DNA of 64,000 bases from Siphonodentalium dalli (lineage: Eukaryota > Mollusca > Scaphopoda > Gadilida > Siphonodentaliidae): contig CP136064.1 in assembly GCA_032622095.1 (NCBI GenBank), positions 252,590,484-252,654,483 on the forward strand. The letters run 5' to 3'. Of this stretch, positions 1 through 9,276 are shown piece by piece (position 1 is the stretch's first letter; the number at the start of each line of letters is the position of its first letter). The position numbers and the translations under genes are program-made. A model generated the notes under the pieces. That model was not told the DNA's origin, searched no databases, and saw only the letters and a program-made list of their open reading frames with translations.

Positions 1-42
1 GCGACCTGAACGCAGCGCCTTAGACCACTCGGCCATCCTGAC
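1..42 (-). tRNA. tRNA-Leu(CAG), cut by window start
   Basis: The 5' 42 nt of the gene, identical to the complete copies; the 3' part lies outside the window. Confidence 0.93.
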
Positions 43-311
43 TACAGAAAGACTGCAACAGTATCCTGCTCAAAGTGAGACAATGGTATTGTGGATATAT
101 TTTAGTTCCCTTCTGGCTGTCGTTGCATTCTTAACGCACACATCCGATTGCTGATTTTTTAATGGGTATATGATAAATGTACGTGATTCTATATAGTTAT
201 ATTATGGCTATTAAGTTTTCATAAACAGGCCTTCTTGGACATAAAACATAATTTTATATTTTGTTTTCAAATCAGCGAAAATGCGTTATAACGAGCACTG
301 TTTTCATTACT

Positions 312-392
312 GTCCCAGTAGCTCAGCGAGTCAGCGGATAGAGCGCTGGACTTCTAATCCAGAGGCCGTGGGTTCGATCCCCACCTGGGATG
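312..392 (+). tRNA. tRNA-Arg(TCT) with 8-nt D-loop insertion
   Basis: Acceptor GTCCCAG pairs with CTGGGAT (one G-T wobble), discriminator G; the anticodon loop carries TCT and the T arm is GTGGG-TTCGATC-CCCAC. It is 81 nt instead of 73 because TCAGCGAG is tandemly near-duplicated in the D loop, which moves the conserved GG away from the A box. It may be a pseudogene or be processed poorly. Confidence 0.85.
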
Positions 393-400
393 CACAGATA

Positions 401-405
401 TTTTT
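401..405 (+). terminator. Pol III T5 terminator after tRNA-Arg
   Basis: Five Ts 8 nt after the mature 3' end; present after every Arg copy in the array. Confidence 0.8.
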
Positions 406-516
406 AAATCTTGGAATCAAAATTCGGTCGTCGTGCCTTGCTGACCTGCAAAGCGATTGTTGACAAACTGTTGAATAACGAATATAATGTCTTATAAAAT
501 GGTGTATTTATCGTAA

Positions 517-587
517 GCGACGCTGGTGTAGTGGTATCATGCAAGATTCCCATTCTTGCGACCCGGGTTCGATTCCCGGGCGGCGCA
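517..587 (+). tRNA. tRNA-Gly(CCC), acceptor-stem mismatch
   Basis: 71 nt; anticodon stem CAAGA/TCTTG encloses TTCCCAT, anticodon CCC; T arm CCGGG-TTCGATT-CCCGG. This copy alone has A at acceptor position 4 (GCGACGC against GCGGCGC), so one stem pair is lost. Confidence 0.92.
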
Positions 588-594
588 TATCTAC

Positions 595-599
595 TTTTT
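595..599 (+). terminator. Pol III T5 terminator after tRNA-Gly(CCC)
   Basis: Five Ts in CTACTTTTTCAG, 7 nt after the gene. Deleted in the units whose Gly(CCC) starts at 41491, 46772, 48063 and 50677. Confidence 0.8.
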
Positions 600-697
600 C
601 AGTTAAATATGACAGGCCATAATTTAGCTGACATTTCTAATGGATTCAATTTTTAACAGAGGAATGTCATTTTAGAAAACCACCATTATTACCATGG

Positions 698-769
698 AGC
701 AGAGTGGCGCAGTGGTAGCGTGCTGGGCCCATAACCCAGAGGTCCGAGGATCGAAACCTCGCTCTGCTA
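698..769 (+). tRNA. Initiator tRNA-Met(CAT)
   Basis: 72 nt. Eukaryotic initiator hallmarks: A1-T72 acceptor end (AGCAGAG/CTCTGCT), a GGG:CCC anticodon stem around CCCATAA, and T loop ATCGAAA in place of TTCGA. This is the gene type that the giant element splits downstream. Confidence 0.97.
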
Positions 770-772
770 ATA

Positions 773-776
773 TTTT
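773..776 (+). terminator. Pol III T4 terminator after initiator tRNA-Met
   Basis: Minimal four-T run in TATTTTCG, 3 nt after the gene; constant through the array. Confidence 0.7.
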
Positions 777-1057
777 CGTCAAGGGGAGAGGAAGGAAGAA
801 TTATCACTTTGTTTGAAAGTAAATACAGTAAGAATGTGCGTGTGTGTTTTAATGTTTATATTAAAATATGGTTTTATTTATTATTGCTAGCAAATTAAAA
901 AAAACGCTTCTTAAATGAATCGTGCACATGCATTTCAAGGGAGACTCGAAATGCATGACTTGTCCAGTCTATCGTTATAAAGTTCAAAGTCGCGTTGACT
1001 TCTCGACAACAAATGTGCTAGCTGCTCAAGAAGCTAAATTTGCGTTCATATCTCGCC

Positions 1058-1128
1058 GCATCGGTGGTTCAGTGGTAGAATGCTCGCCTGCCACGCGGGC
1101 GACCCGGGTTCGATTCCCGGCCGATGCA
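1058..1128 (+). tRNA. tRNA-Gly(GCC)
   Basis: 71 nt; acceptor GCATCGG/CCGATGC, discriminator A, anticodon GCC in loop CTGCCAC, canonical B box GGTTCGATTCC. Followed by a seven-T terminator. Convergent with the Leu gene 162 bp downstream. Confidence 0.97.
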
Positions 1129-1135
1129 AAATAAG

Positions 1136-1142
1136 TTTTTTT
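1136..1142 (+). terminator. Pol III T7 terminator after tRNA-Gly(GCC)
   Basis: Seven Ts, 7 nt after the gene; the strongest terminator of the unit. Confidence 0.85.
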
Positions 1143-1278
1143 CACTGATTTTGTTTGTGGATATCCACCTCATTTTGGACTATGCAGTTTAATTGGGAAC
1201 TTGAGAAAAACAAATTTCATTGGCACATAAATTTGTTTAAAGAAAACGGACGGACTTGCGATTCGCATTTCATCGAGC

Positions 1279-1282
1279 AAAA
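1279..1282 (-). terminator. Pol III T4 terminator after tRNA-Leu
   Basis: AAAA on the plus strand is a four-T run on the Leu transcript, 8 nt past its 3' end. Confidence 0.65.
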
Positions 1283-1290
1283 TTACTGTT

Positions 1291-1373
1291 GTCAGAAGTG
1301 GGATTCGAACCCACGCCGGGAAGACCCGACTGCGACCTGAACGCAGCGCCTTAGACCACTCGGCCATCCTGAC
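1291..1373 (-). tRNA. tRNA-Leu(CAG)
   Basis: 83-nt class II tRNA read on the minus strand: GTCAGGATGGCCGAGTGGTC start, anticodon loop TTCAGGT (CAG), variable arm TCGGGTCTTCCCGG, T arm GTGGG-TTCGAAT-CCCAC, acceptor end CTTCTGAC. Confidence 0.97.
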
Positions 1374-1642
1374 TACAGAAAGACTGCAACAGTATCCTGC
1401 TCAAAGTGAGACAATGGTATTGTGGATATATTTTAGTTCCCTTCTGGCTGTCGTTGCATTCTTAACGCACACATCCGATTGCTGATTTTTTGGTGGGTAT
1501 ATGATAAATGTACGTGATTCTATATAGTTATATTATGGCTATTAAGTTTTCATAAACAGGCCTTCTTGGACATAAAACATAATTTTATATTTTGTTTTCA
1601 AATCAGCGAAAATGCGTTATGAAGAGCACTGTTTTCATTACT

Positions 1643-1723
1643 GTCCCAGTAGCTCAGCGAGTCAGCGGATAGAGCGCTGGACTTCTAATCCAGAGGCCGT
1701 GGGTTCGATCCCCACCTGGGATG
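1643..1723 (+). tRNA. tRNA-Arg(TCT) with 8-nt D-loop insertion
   Basis: Same 81-nt insertion form as the copy at 312. Confidence 0.85.
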
Positions 1724-1847
1724 CACAGATATTTTTAAATCTTGGAATCAAAATTCGGTCGTCGTGCCTTGCTGACCTGCAAAGCGATTGTTGACAAACT
1801 GTTGAATAACGAATATAATGTCTTATAAAATGGTGTATTTATCGTAA

Positions 1848-1918
1848 GCGCCGCTGGTGTAGTGGTATCATGCAAGATTCCCATTCTTGCGACCCGGGTT
1901 CGATTCCCGGGCGGCGCA
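1848..1918 (+). tRNA. tRNA-Gly(CCC)
   Basis: Consensus form with a fully paired GCGCCGC/GCGGCGC acceptor. Confidence 0.96.
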
Positions 1919-2028
1919 TATCTACTTTTTCAGTTAAATATGACAGGCCATAATTTAGCTGACATTTCTAATGGATTCAATTTTTAACAGAGGAATGTCA
2001 TTTTAGAAAACCACCATTATTACCATGG

Positions 2029-2100
2029 AGCAGAGTGGCGCAGTGGTAGCGTGCTGGGCCCATAACCCAGAGGTCCGAGGATCGAAACCTCGCTCTGCTA
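2029..2100 (+). tRNA. Initiator tRNA-Met(CAT)
   Basis: Consensus copy; the trailer reads CAAGTGGAG where other units have CAAGGGGAG. Confidence 0.97.
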
Positions 2101-2388
2101 ATATTTTCGTCAAGTGGAGAGGAAGGAAGAATTATCACTTTGTTTGAAAGTAAATACAGTAAGAATGTGCGTGTGTGTTTTAATGTTTATATTAAAATAT
2201 GGTTTTATTTATTATTGCTAGCAAATTAAAAAAAACGCTTCTTAAATGAATCGTGCACATGCATTTCAAGGGAGACTCGAAATGCATGACTTGTCCAGTC
2301 TATCGTTATAAAGTTCAAAGTCGCGTTGACTTCTCGACAACAAATGTGCTAGCTGCTCAAGAAGCTAAATTTGCGTTCATATCTCGCC

Positions 2389-2459
2389 GCATCGGTGGTT
2401 CAGTGGTAGAATGCTCGCCTGCCACGCGGGCGACCCGGGTTCGATTCCCGGCCGATGCA
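2389..2459 (+). tRNA. tRNA-Gly(GCC)
   Basis: Consensus copy. Confidence 0.97.
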
Positions 2460-2621
2460 AAATAAGTTTTTTTCACTGATTTTGTTTGTGGATATCCACC
2501 TCATTTTGGACTATGCAGTTTAATTGGGAACTTGAGAAAAACAAATTTCATTGGCACATAAATTTGTTTAAAGAAAACGGACGGACTTGCGATTCGCATT
2601 TCATCGAGCAAAATTACTGTT

Positions 2622-2704
2622 GTCAGAAGTGGGATTCGAACCCACGCCGGGAAGACCCGACTGCGACCTGAACGCAGCGCCTTAGACCACTCGGCCATCC
2701 TGAC
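2622..2704 (-). tRNA. tRNA-Leu(CAG)
   Basis: Consensus copy. Confidence 0.97.
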
Positions 2705-2973
2705 TACAGAAAGACTGCAACAGTATCCTGCTCAAAGTGAGACAATGGTATTGTGGATATATTTTAGTTCCCTTCTGGCTGTCGTTGCATTCTTAACGCA
2801 CACATCCGATTGCTGATTTTTTGGTGGGTATATGATAAATGTACGTGATTCTATATAGTTATATTATGGCTATTAAGTTTTCATAAACAGGCCTTCTTGG
2901 ACATAAAACATAATTTTATATTTTGTTTTCAAATCAGCGAAAATGCGTTATGAAGAGCACTGTTTTCATTACT

Positions 2974-3054
2974 GTCCCAGTAGCTCAGCGAGTCAGCGGA
3001 TAGAGCGCTGGACTTCTAATCCAGAGGCCGTGGGTTCGATCCCCACCTGGGATG
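2974..3054 (+). tRNA. tRNA-Arg(TCT) with 8-nt D-loop insertion
   Basis: Insertion form, 81 nt; last Arg before the giant element. Confidence 0.85.
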
Positions 3055-3178
3055 CACAGATATTTTTAAATCTTGGAATCAAAATTCGGTCGTCGTGCCT
3101 TGCTGACCTGCAAAGCGATTGTTGACAAACTGTTGAATAACGAATATAATGTCTTATAAAATGGTGTATTTATCGTAA

Positions 3179-3249
3179 GCGCCGCTGGTGTAGTGGTATC
3201 ATGCAAGATTCCCATTCTTGCGACCCGGGTTCGATTCCCGGGCGGCGCA
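3179..3249 (+). tRNA. tRNA-Gly(CCC)
   Basis: Consensus copy. Confidence 0.96.
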
Positions 3250-3359
3250 TATCTACTTTTTCAGTTAAATATGACAGGCCATAATTTAGCTGACATTTCT
3301 AATGGATTCAATTTTTAACAGAGGAATGTCATTTTAGAAAACCACCATTATTACCATGG

Positions 3360-3393
3360 AGCAGAGTGGCGCAGTGGTAGCGTGCTGGGCCCA
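3360..3393 (+). pseudogene. 5' half of initiator tRNA-Met, split by insertion
   Basis: The first 34 nt match intact copies exactly and stop after the CA of anticodon CAT. The 3' half lies at 39050-39089, with the CA duplicated at both edges. Confidence 0.97.
3392..3393. other. Left copy of 2-bp target-site duplication (CA)
   Basis: The intact gene reads GGGCCCATAACC. Here CA precedes the left terminal repeat, and CA recurs at 39050-39051 after the right one. Confidence 0.85.
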
Positions 3394-3415
3394 CACTCTT
3401 ATAAGTAATGTGTAG
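3394..3415 (+). repeat. Left terminal inverted repeat
   Basis: 22 bp starting CACTCTTATAAG and ending TGTGTAG; differs from the right copy at two positions. Confidence 0.93.
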
Positions 3416-3546
3416 AAACGATTACACATCAAATGTGTAAACCCGGTTTATACACATAGCAATGTGTAGTTTTACATATGAATGCATGGACCAATAGCCG
3501 TTTACACATTTTGTGTATATTTTGGTACACAAAATTGTGTAAAGAT
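3408..3546. repeat. Left subterminal ACACA/TGTGT motif array
   Basis: At least seven TACACA or TGTGTA motifs in both orientations, several as paired palindromes such as TTACACATCAAATGTGTAA and TACACAAAATTGTGTA. These are likely binding sites for an element-encoded protein, as the TnpA motifs at En/Spm ends are. Confidence 0.85.
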
Positions 3547-3684
3547 GTCGCGTGCATGTCGCGTGCGGCGGCAAAAAGCGCATTGCATTGTGGTTTTATA
3601 GCGTCTGTCCGACAGACGCCATATTAATTTAATATTATAAAAGTTAAAAATGTGTACAATCTATTGGGATCAGAGCCAAGAAAT
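3545..3684 (+). promoter_or_regulatory. Candidate element promoter and non-coding first exon
   Basis: Just inside the left array is a CpG-rich stretch: an 11-bp direct repeat ATGTCGCGTGC (3545-3555, 3556-3566), then GCGG, then a 19-bp palindrome centred at 3610 (GCGTCTGTC-C-GACAGACGC). A TA-rich segment follows, and a consensus donor AAAT|GTAAGT at 3685. The transposase ATG follows an acceptor at 12068-12069, so a leader exon here spliced over 8.4 kb is plausible. No transcript evidence is available. Confidence 0.35.
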
Positions 3685-3685
3685 G

Positions 3686-4859
3686 TAAGTTCAGAATTCC
3701 GACTTGTGGGTATAGTATAAGTAATACACGATGATTCATTTGTTAAACTTCCTTGGCGATTACTGACCTTAAGACTCTTTTTATGGCCGTTATTATAAAA
3801 CTAATATTCAATTATAGTCTATCAGTATCACTCTATGGAACCACGCCGCGTTCCTGATTTATAATTGTTCAGTTTCTAAAAGAATACTCACACAAATAAA
3901 ATACTACATACATAGTCTATATACCGATACATGATACATATAAATTATAATCAAATATATAAATATATGGTACATTATACCGGTTGTTAATGTTATTGTT
4001 AACAATCAAAATTAATTTACCCGGCCTGACTCTGGTAACGACTAAATCAATCTCACAGTCACAGACACAAAAGACAATACTCTTATACTGCGCCTCGTCG
4101 ATGTTGTTATTAACAATTTACAGAGTGGTTCAAACTAGGAAACTATCCCAAATGTTTGCCCAAATTTCGACGAGCAGTCGTTGTATTTTTCATCATATAT
4201 AATATCGATATAAAGTCAAAGTGAAAAACCTTCCCAATCCCATTGATCACGATTGAGTGAATGAGTCTGTTGCAAAGTTGTTTTCGACTAATCGCGCAGA
4301 TAGTTGCCTTCATATCGTTCAGCAAAACAGTAAATGCAGACTGACCCTGTAACGTTAAAAATGCCAACTTGAATGCCATCTGATTCGAAGTAAACGTCAT
4401 CGGTATGGATCACGTGATCAAAGCACGATACTGACGTCACATATAAACATTAAAAATATAAATAAACACAACAGCACGTGGCACGCAATCAATAAAAATA
4501 CTAATACTGTAATACTAATAGGGAATGTCACAGACAAGAGTCCAACCACCCACCTAACACAAATAATACAAACACAATGTAAACATCCGCCAGTACTAGT
4601 AGATCTACTTGATACATTTTATTTTTAGTATTTTTACTACAAATACTATTACGCCAGTCAAAAGTACAGTTGCAAGCAAAACAATGCAAACAATTGCTGA
4701 TATATTACAATACAAACTGTGAATATGTCTTCATTTAGGTCATCTATATAGTCACAGTTGTCAGGGGTTTTGTGTCATATATTACATATGGTGACAACTG
4801 GTTGACTTAGGATCCATACTTGTGACTTAGGCACATATATATATTATTAGAAGGGATTT
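3686..4859. other. AT-rich non-coding stretch inside the element
   Basis: No convincing gene or repeat seen; only short chance open frames such as 4143-4400 on the minus strand. If a leader exon ends at 3684, this is intron. Confidence 0.5.
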
Positions 4860-5945
4860 TGGGCTTAGTGTAGGGAAATATGTTTTTTAAATATAAGAAT
4901 TGGTACATTTAACTTGAATTGGGCACTGTAACCATTATAGTTTTTATTCCCATCCCTGTTGGTGTTTTTAGATAGCGGGTCTGCATCTATATAAGAGATA
5001 TTCTTGGGCTCCCCAGCATTTTTTAAGGGTATGGAGCTTAATTGGCCTACAAAAATGCCCTACTAGTTAGTACATCCACCGTGGCAGCACCCATGATAAA
5101 ACTATACAGCACCGTGCCACGCATCTAAAATATTTTTTTGGAATCATTGTTTTCTCTGACAGAGTGTATAACCATTCTGAAAATTATTCAACATATGACT
5201 TTATAATTTAGGTAGTCAATGAACAAAAATGGTTTGGGCACCTGGAGGCTGGAAGGGTTTAGGGCTCAATGTAGCTAGGGCAATATTTGTGTTTTTAATA
5301 GCCAAATTGATATTTCATTCAACTTGAATGGGCCCTGTATTAAACCACTATAGGTGCTTCATTCCAGCACTTTTAGTGTTGTTTGATATGCCAGCATCTC
5401 TAGAAAAGATTTGCAAAAGGCTCAGTTGGGATTTAATGGTAAGGGGGCGTCCCAATAACCCATACGCTACCACCCGTGATAAAACAGTACAGCAGCCATG
5501 CATGCATACAAACTCATATTTTGAAGTCAGCTTTCTATCAGACTATACTCATTATTAAAATAATTCCACAATTATTTACTTTAGAATATAGGCAGGCAAT
5601 GAACAAAAATACTTGGGCACCTGGATGGGGTTTTGGGATCAAGGGGAGGGGAATATTTGCTTATTAACAGTAAAATTAGTAGTTTTAACTTTCATTGGGC
5701 CCTGTAACACATTATACATGTAGGTGTTTAGCAAGAACTGAAAGCGTTTTTGGATATGTCTGAATCGATACATAAGACTTGTAAAAGTTTGGGCTCCTCG
5801 GTGGGATTTAAGGGCAAAAAGCTGACCTGAAAACCCACACCACCCATGATAAATCATACAGAACCGTACCTTAATATCATATTTAGGAGTCACTGTTCTC
5901 TCAGACTGTACTCATTATGGAAATTATTCCACATTTGACTTTATA
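4860..5945. repeat. Degenerate ~370-400 bp tandem repeats
   Basis: Three diverged copies share the order TTGGGCTCA...GGGCCCTGTAA...CACCCATGATAAA...ACTGTTCTCTCAGACTGTA...TTCCACATTTGACTTTA...AGGCAGGCAAT. Landmarks recur at 4860/5260/5630 and 5139/5522/5885. Further copies at 7141-7265 and 7855-8225 lie beyond inserted elements. Confidence 0.75.
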
Positions 5946-5947
5946 AG

Positions 5948-7690
5948 TACTCTTCGGCTCCAAATAAAAGTGCAGGCCCAAATAATAGTGCAGGGGGGAA
6001 ATTCCATTGAAATTTAATAAACAAGCAGACCCAAATAATAGTGCAGGGTGAACTCTGAACAAAACATCAACATATTAAAGGTGGTTAAACAAAGTATTTT
6101 TATAATGTAGGAATAAGTATTTCAAGTATAGGAATCAACATAGTATGTGTCATGTGGTGTTTTATTCAATATTTAAAGGTACTCAATCCAATAAAACTCC
6201 TCTCAATTACTATTTCAATGGCTTCGGGGGTCAAAAATATTTGATTCGAGTCGAGGAAGTCACCCATCAAAGCTCAGATTTGTTAGATATCAATTTTAGA
6301 AATCTATTATTTTTCATTATCGGGAATACTTTCTGGCCCAGAATTTTAACTCTATCAAAATTGCGTTATTATTACCACTTGATTTTAGAGTTATCAATCC
6401 TTGTCTGTTCAGCCCTTTTAATTCAGATTGTCTGGCTTCGGCAATCTGCTACGGCAACCATTTACCGTGGCCTAGTTTGCTTCAGCAAATGGCTTCGGCA
6501 TTGCCGATTGCCGTAGCCAATTATGAAGGCTGTCTGTTGGAATATTGTTTTGGTGTACACATCTCGCGCAGGTTACAAAACTGACGGCAATTATTAGTAC
6601 TCATCTCGAGAAACTAACAAATTTCAAAAATCAATATCTAATAACTCTGAGCTTTGTTTAATGGGTTCGACTCGACTCGAATCAAATATTTTTTACCCCC
6701 AAAGCCAAAGAAATAGTAATATAGGACCCTCTGATCGGATTGTTGTTGTTGGAATCTGTTGAGATGGCAGCCCTCTTAATTCAGATTGTTTGGCTTCGGC
6801 AATCCGCTATGGCAACAGTATGCCATGGCCCAGTTTGCTTCAGCAAATTGCTTTGGCAATGCTGATTGCCGTAGCTAATTATGAAGGCTGAGATGGGGAC
6901 CCTCTGTTCGGATTGAGTACCTTTAAATGTTCACATGTATGCCATACATATACAAAGGTACATGTATAAAGTTATACCTGTAAGCTCACCATTTTTATAT
7001 CAGAGTCATATACATTTAGAAATCTAGAGTTTGTGCTGATTTCAATTTATATAGCCTCAAATGTGCAGACCCAAATAAGCACTGTGTAAGGAGAAAATTA
7101 TCCAATACAATAATAAAGGTGCATGCATGTTTATTTGGAGCCCAAGAGTATAGGCAGGCAATCAAAAAACATATCTGGTCACCCTGGGATGTATTTTGGG
7201 CTCAGGGTGGGGACTATTTGGGCTTTTTAATAATCAAATTGCTATCTTTAACTGGGCCCTGTAAGACAACAAAAAAGATACTAAGTTTCCGCACATCGAC
7301 CGACCCGAAAACTAACCCGCCGACCCTACTCATGGACTCCAAATAAACATGCATGCACGTTTATTATTTTTTTGGGAAATCCCCCCCCCTGCACAGTACT
7401 TATAATCCTTATTTCCAATTTTGGGTCTGCATGTTTATTGATTTTGAAGCTATGAAAATTGAAATCAGCACAAACTCAAGATTTCTATATGATTCAGATA
7501 CCGAAATGATGAGCTTATAACTTTATGCATGTACATATTCAAGTACATGTATATATGGTGTACATGTGAACATTTAAATATTCATATTGAATAAAACACC
7601 ACTTGACAAATACTATGTTGATTCCTTATACATATACTATAAAAATAATTTGTTTAACCACAGTATCAAGTAATACTTTCCCCAAATCAC
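5948..7690. repeat. Foldback element with long inverted arms
   Basis: The left arm (5948-6176 plus 6923-7135) and right arm (about 7335-7690) are diverged inverted copies; both contain GGAATCAACATAGTAT...GTGGTGTTTTATTCAATA and AGTTTGTGCTGATTTCAAT. Their outer ends carry TTTATTTGGAG/CTCCAAATAAA, also seen near 17300. The left arm is interrupted by a TTAA-flanked MITE; the right arm preserves the empty site. Confidence 0.75.
6177..6922. mobile_element. TTAA-flanked MITE (746 bp)
   Basis: Ends AGGTACTCAATCC...GGATTGAGTACCT flanked by TTAA at 6173-6176 and 6923-6926. The uninterrupted right arm of the host foldback has ATTTAAATG here, which proves the TTAA duplication. TTAA targets are used by piggyBac and Kolobok elements. 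Contains AT-rich inverted internal sequence and no coding capacity. Confidence 0.88.
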
Positions 7691-7854
7691 TAGTTGGCAT
7701 TTTATGTCACTTTGGTCGAGATAATTCAATATTCCTGCAGCTGGATACAAAATATCAAAATAAAATAAAACAAAAAATTTCCTGCCTACCTATACCCTAA
7801 TTTTTTCGCTCCATTAGCGGAAACATACAATCTTTTTTTTTGGCCTAACCCATC

Positions 7855-8225
7855 ATGTGGATACCAGTCCAGATCTTTTAGTGTTTTTGGATAGGTATGC
7901 ATCTATACAAATGGTTTGCACAAAGATTAGGCTCCTCAGTGGGTTGTAACTTGTAAGGGTATGGAGACAGCCCAACACCCACAGGCCACAGCACCTATGA
8001 TATAATCATACAGAACCCTGCCTTAAAATTATATTTTGGAGTCACTGTTCTCTCAGGCTGTACTCATTCTGGATTATTCCACATTTGACTTTTAGGAATA
8101 TAGGCAGGCAATCAACAAAACATATCTGGTCACCTGGGATGGATTTTGGGCTCATGGTGGGGACTATTTGGGTTTGTTAAAAGTCAAATTGCTATTTTTA
8201 ACTTCAATTGGGACCTGCAATAGTA
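7855..8225. repeat. Further copy of the ~370-bp degenerate repeat
   Basis: Shares GGAGTCACTGTTCTCTCAG, TTCCACATTTGACTTTTAG and AGGCAGGCAATCAACAAAA with the copies at 4860-5945. Confidence 0.7.
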
Positions 8226-8573
8226 TCACCTTCTGTTTTAGTTGGAGCGACTCGTGATAGCATTATATTATCTTCGGTATATATTAGTTGGGGCTACTTT
8301 CTGTATTAGTTGGGGCGACATTGATTTTCTTCAATTTTCGAGTATACAGGCACACCATATGAGGGAAGCAAGCCCTCGGTGACACCACATTCACACTATA
8401 TGATCATGGAAATACTATAGATTTGTGCAAGAGATGCTGATTTAATAAGAAAAACTAGAGCTCCAGGACTGAGACACCAAAGCTCCAGTAATTACACACC
8501 ATTTTTTGGACAGGGATGCTGATAATATGAAAATAGGGTTTTTTCCCCCTGATTTAAGTCAATAAGTAAACCA

Positions 8574-8787
8574 TACAGTAATGCTCTAATTAATCGACTC
8601 CTTAACCACAGCAGAATTATGGATAACTTTTCAGGATTTAGTAGGAAATATGGCTTGTTGCCATCCATCGGAAAGCTCTCTAGAGCTTTTCGATGAATGG
8701 CAACAAGCCATATTTCCGACTAAATCCTGAAAAGTTACCCATAATTCTGCTGTGGTTAAGAAGTCGATTAATTAGAGCATTACTGTA
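8574..8787. mobile_element. Palindromic mariner-like MITE (TA duplication)
   Basis: An almost perfect ~214-bp hairpin, TA|CAGTAATGCTC...GAGCATTACTG|TA, with a short loop around GAAAGCTCTCTAGAGCTTTTC. A second copy is at 28073-28289 and a damaged one near 35476. The TA-CAGT ends fit Tc1/mariner non-autonomous elements. Confidence 0.85.
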
Positions 8788-9102
8788 TGAGGTAAGAAAG
8801 CCCTCATGCAATGACACAGCATGCATGTATAGGATATTACCATAGTAAAGGCTAAAATCTGTGCAAAAATACATTAAAAACATCATACAAAAAATTACTA
8901 GAGTTCCGGGAAGGCGACATCAATTCTTTGGATAGAGGGATGCTGATAATATGTAATTAGGGATTCTCCTTGTTGAACACATACTCACAGTTGACTGTTG
9001 AGTACAGGTCAAAATTAGCCCAATGCTCATCTTGTGTTGCTAGGAGATACACCAGGTCATGCTAATAGTTTATGGGTAGGTTAGATAGTAGTCACAATTA
9101 CG

Positions 9103-9258
9103 CTTAAGCGCAATTGATTGCGCTTAAGCACAATTGATTGCGCTTAAGCGCAATTAATTGCGCTTAAGCGTAATTAATTACACTTAAGGGTAAATGCCCT
9201 ATTTGCGCTTAAGCACAATATGTGGTATTTGCGCTTAAGCGCAATTAATTGCGCAATT
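9103..9258. repeat. Palindromic minisatellite GCGCTTAAGCGCAATT
   Basis: About seven units of a ~20-bp self-complementary motif (GCGCTTAAGCGCAATTGATT and variants), the last ones spaced further apart. Can form cruciforms. Confidence 0.85.
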
Positions 9259-9276
9259 CATTATTTGGGAACATGT

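Larger units (their letters stand above)
1..3393. repeat. Left part of the tandem five-gene tRNA array
   Basis: Two complete 1331-bp units and the start of a third, cut off by the 35.7-kb insertion. The order in each unit is Arg(TCT)+, Gly(CCC)+, initiator Met+, Gly(GCC)+, Leu(CAG)-. The leftmost unit has a few private differences (spacer near 165, acceptor stem of its Gly(CCC)), while units two and three are nearly identical. Short open frames across the units are by-products of the repeated tRNA sequences, not genes. Confidence 0.97.

Noticed and set aside
922-1134. 60-72 codon open frames repeated in every array unit (e.g. 922-1134, 1155-1340, 1170-1367 minus, 281-463)
   Set aside because: They run through tRNA genes and spacers, so their conservation comes from array homogenisation rather than from protein coding; several overlap on opposite strands.
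4143-4400. 85-codon minus-strand frame
   Set aside because: No recognisable motif, no neighbouring exon structure; length expected by chance in this much DNA.
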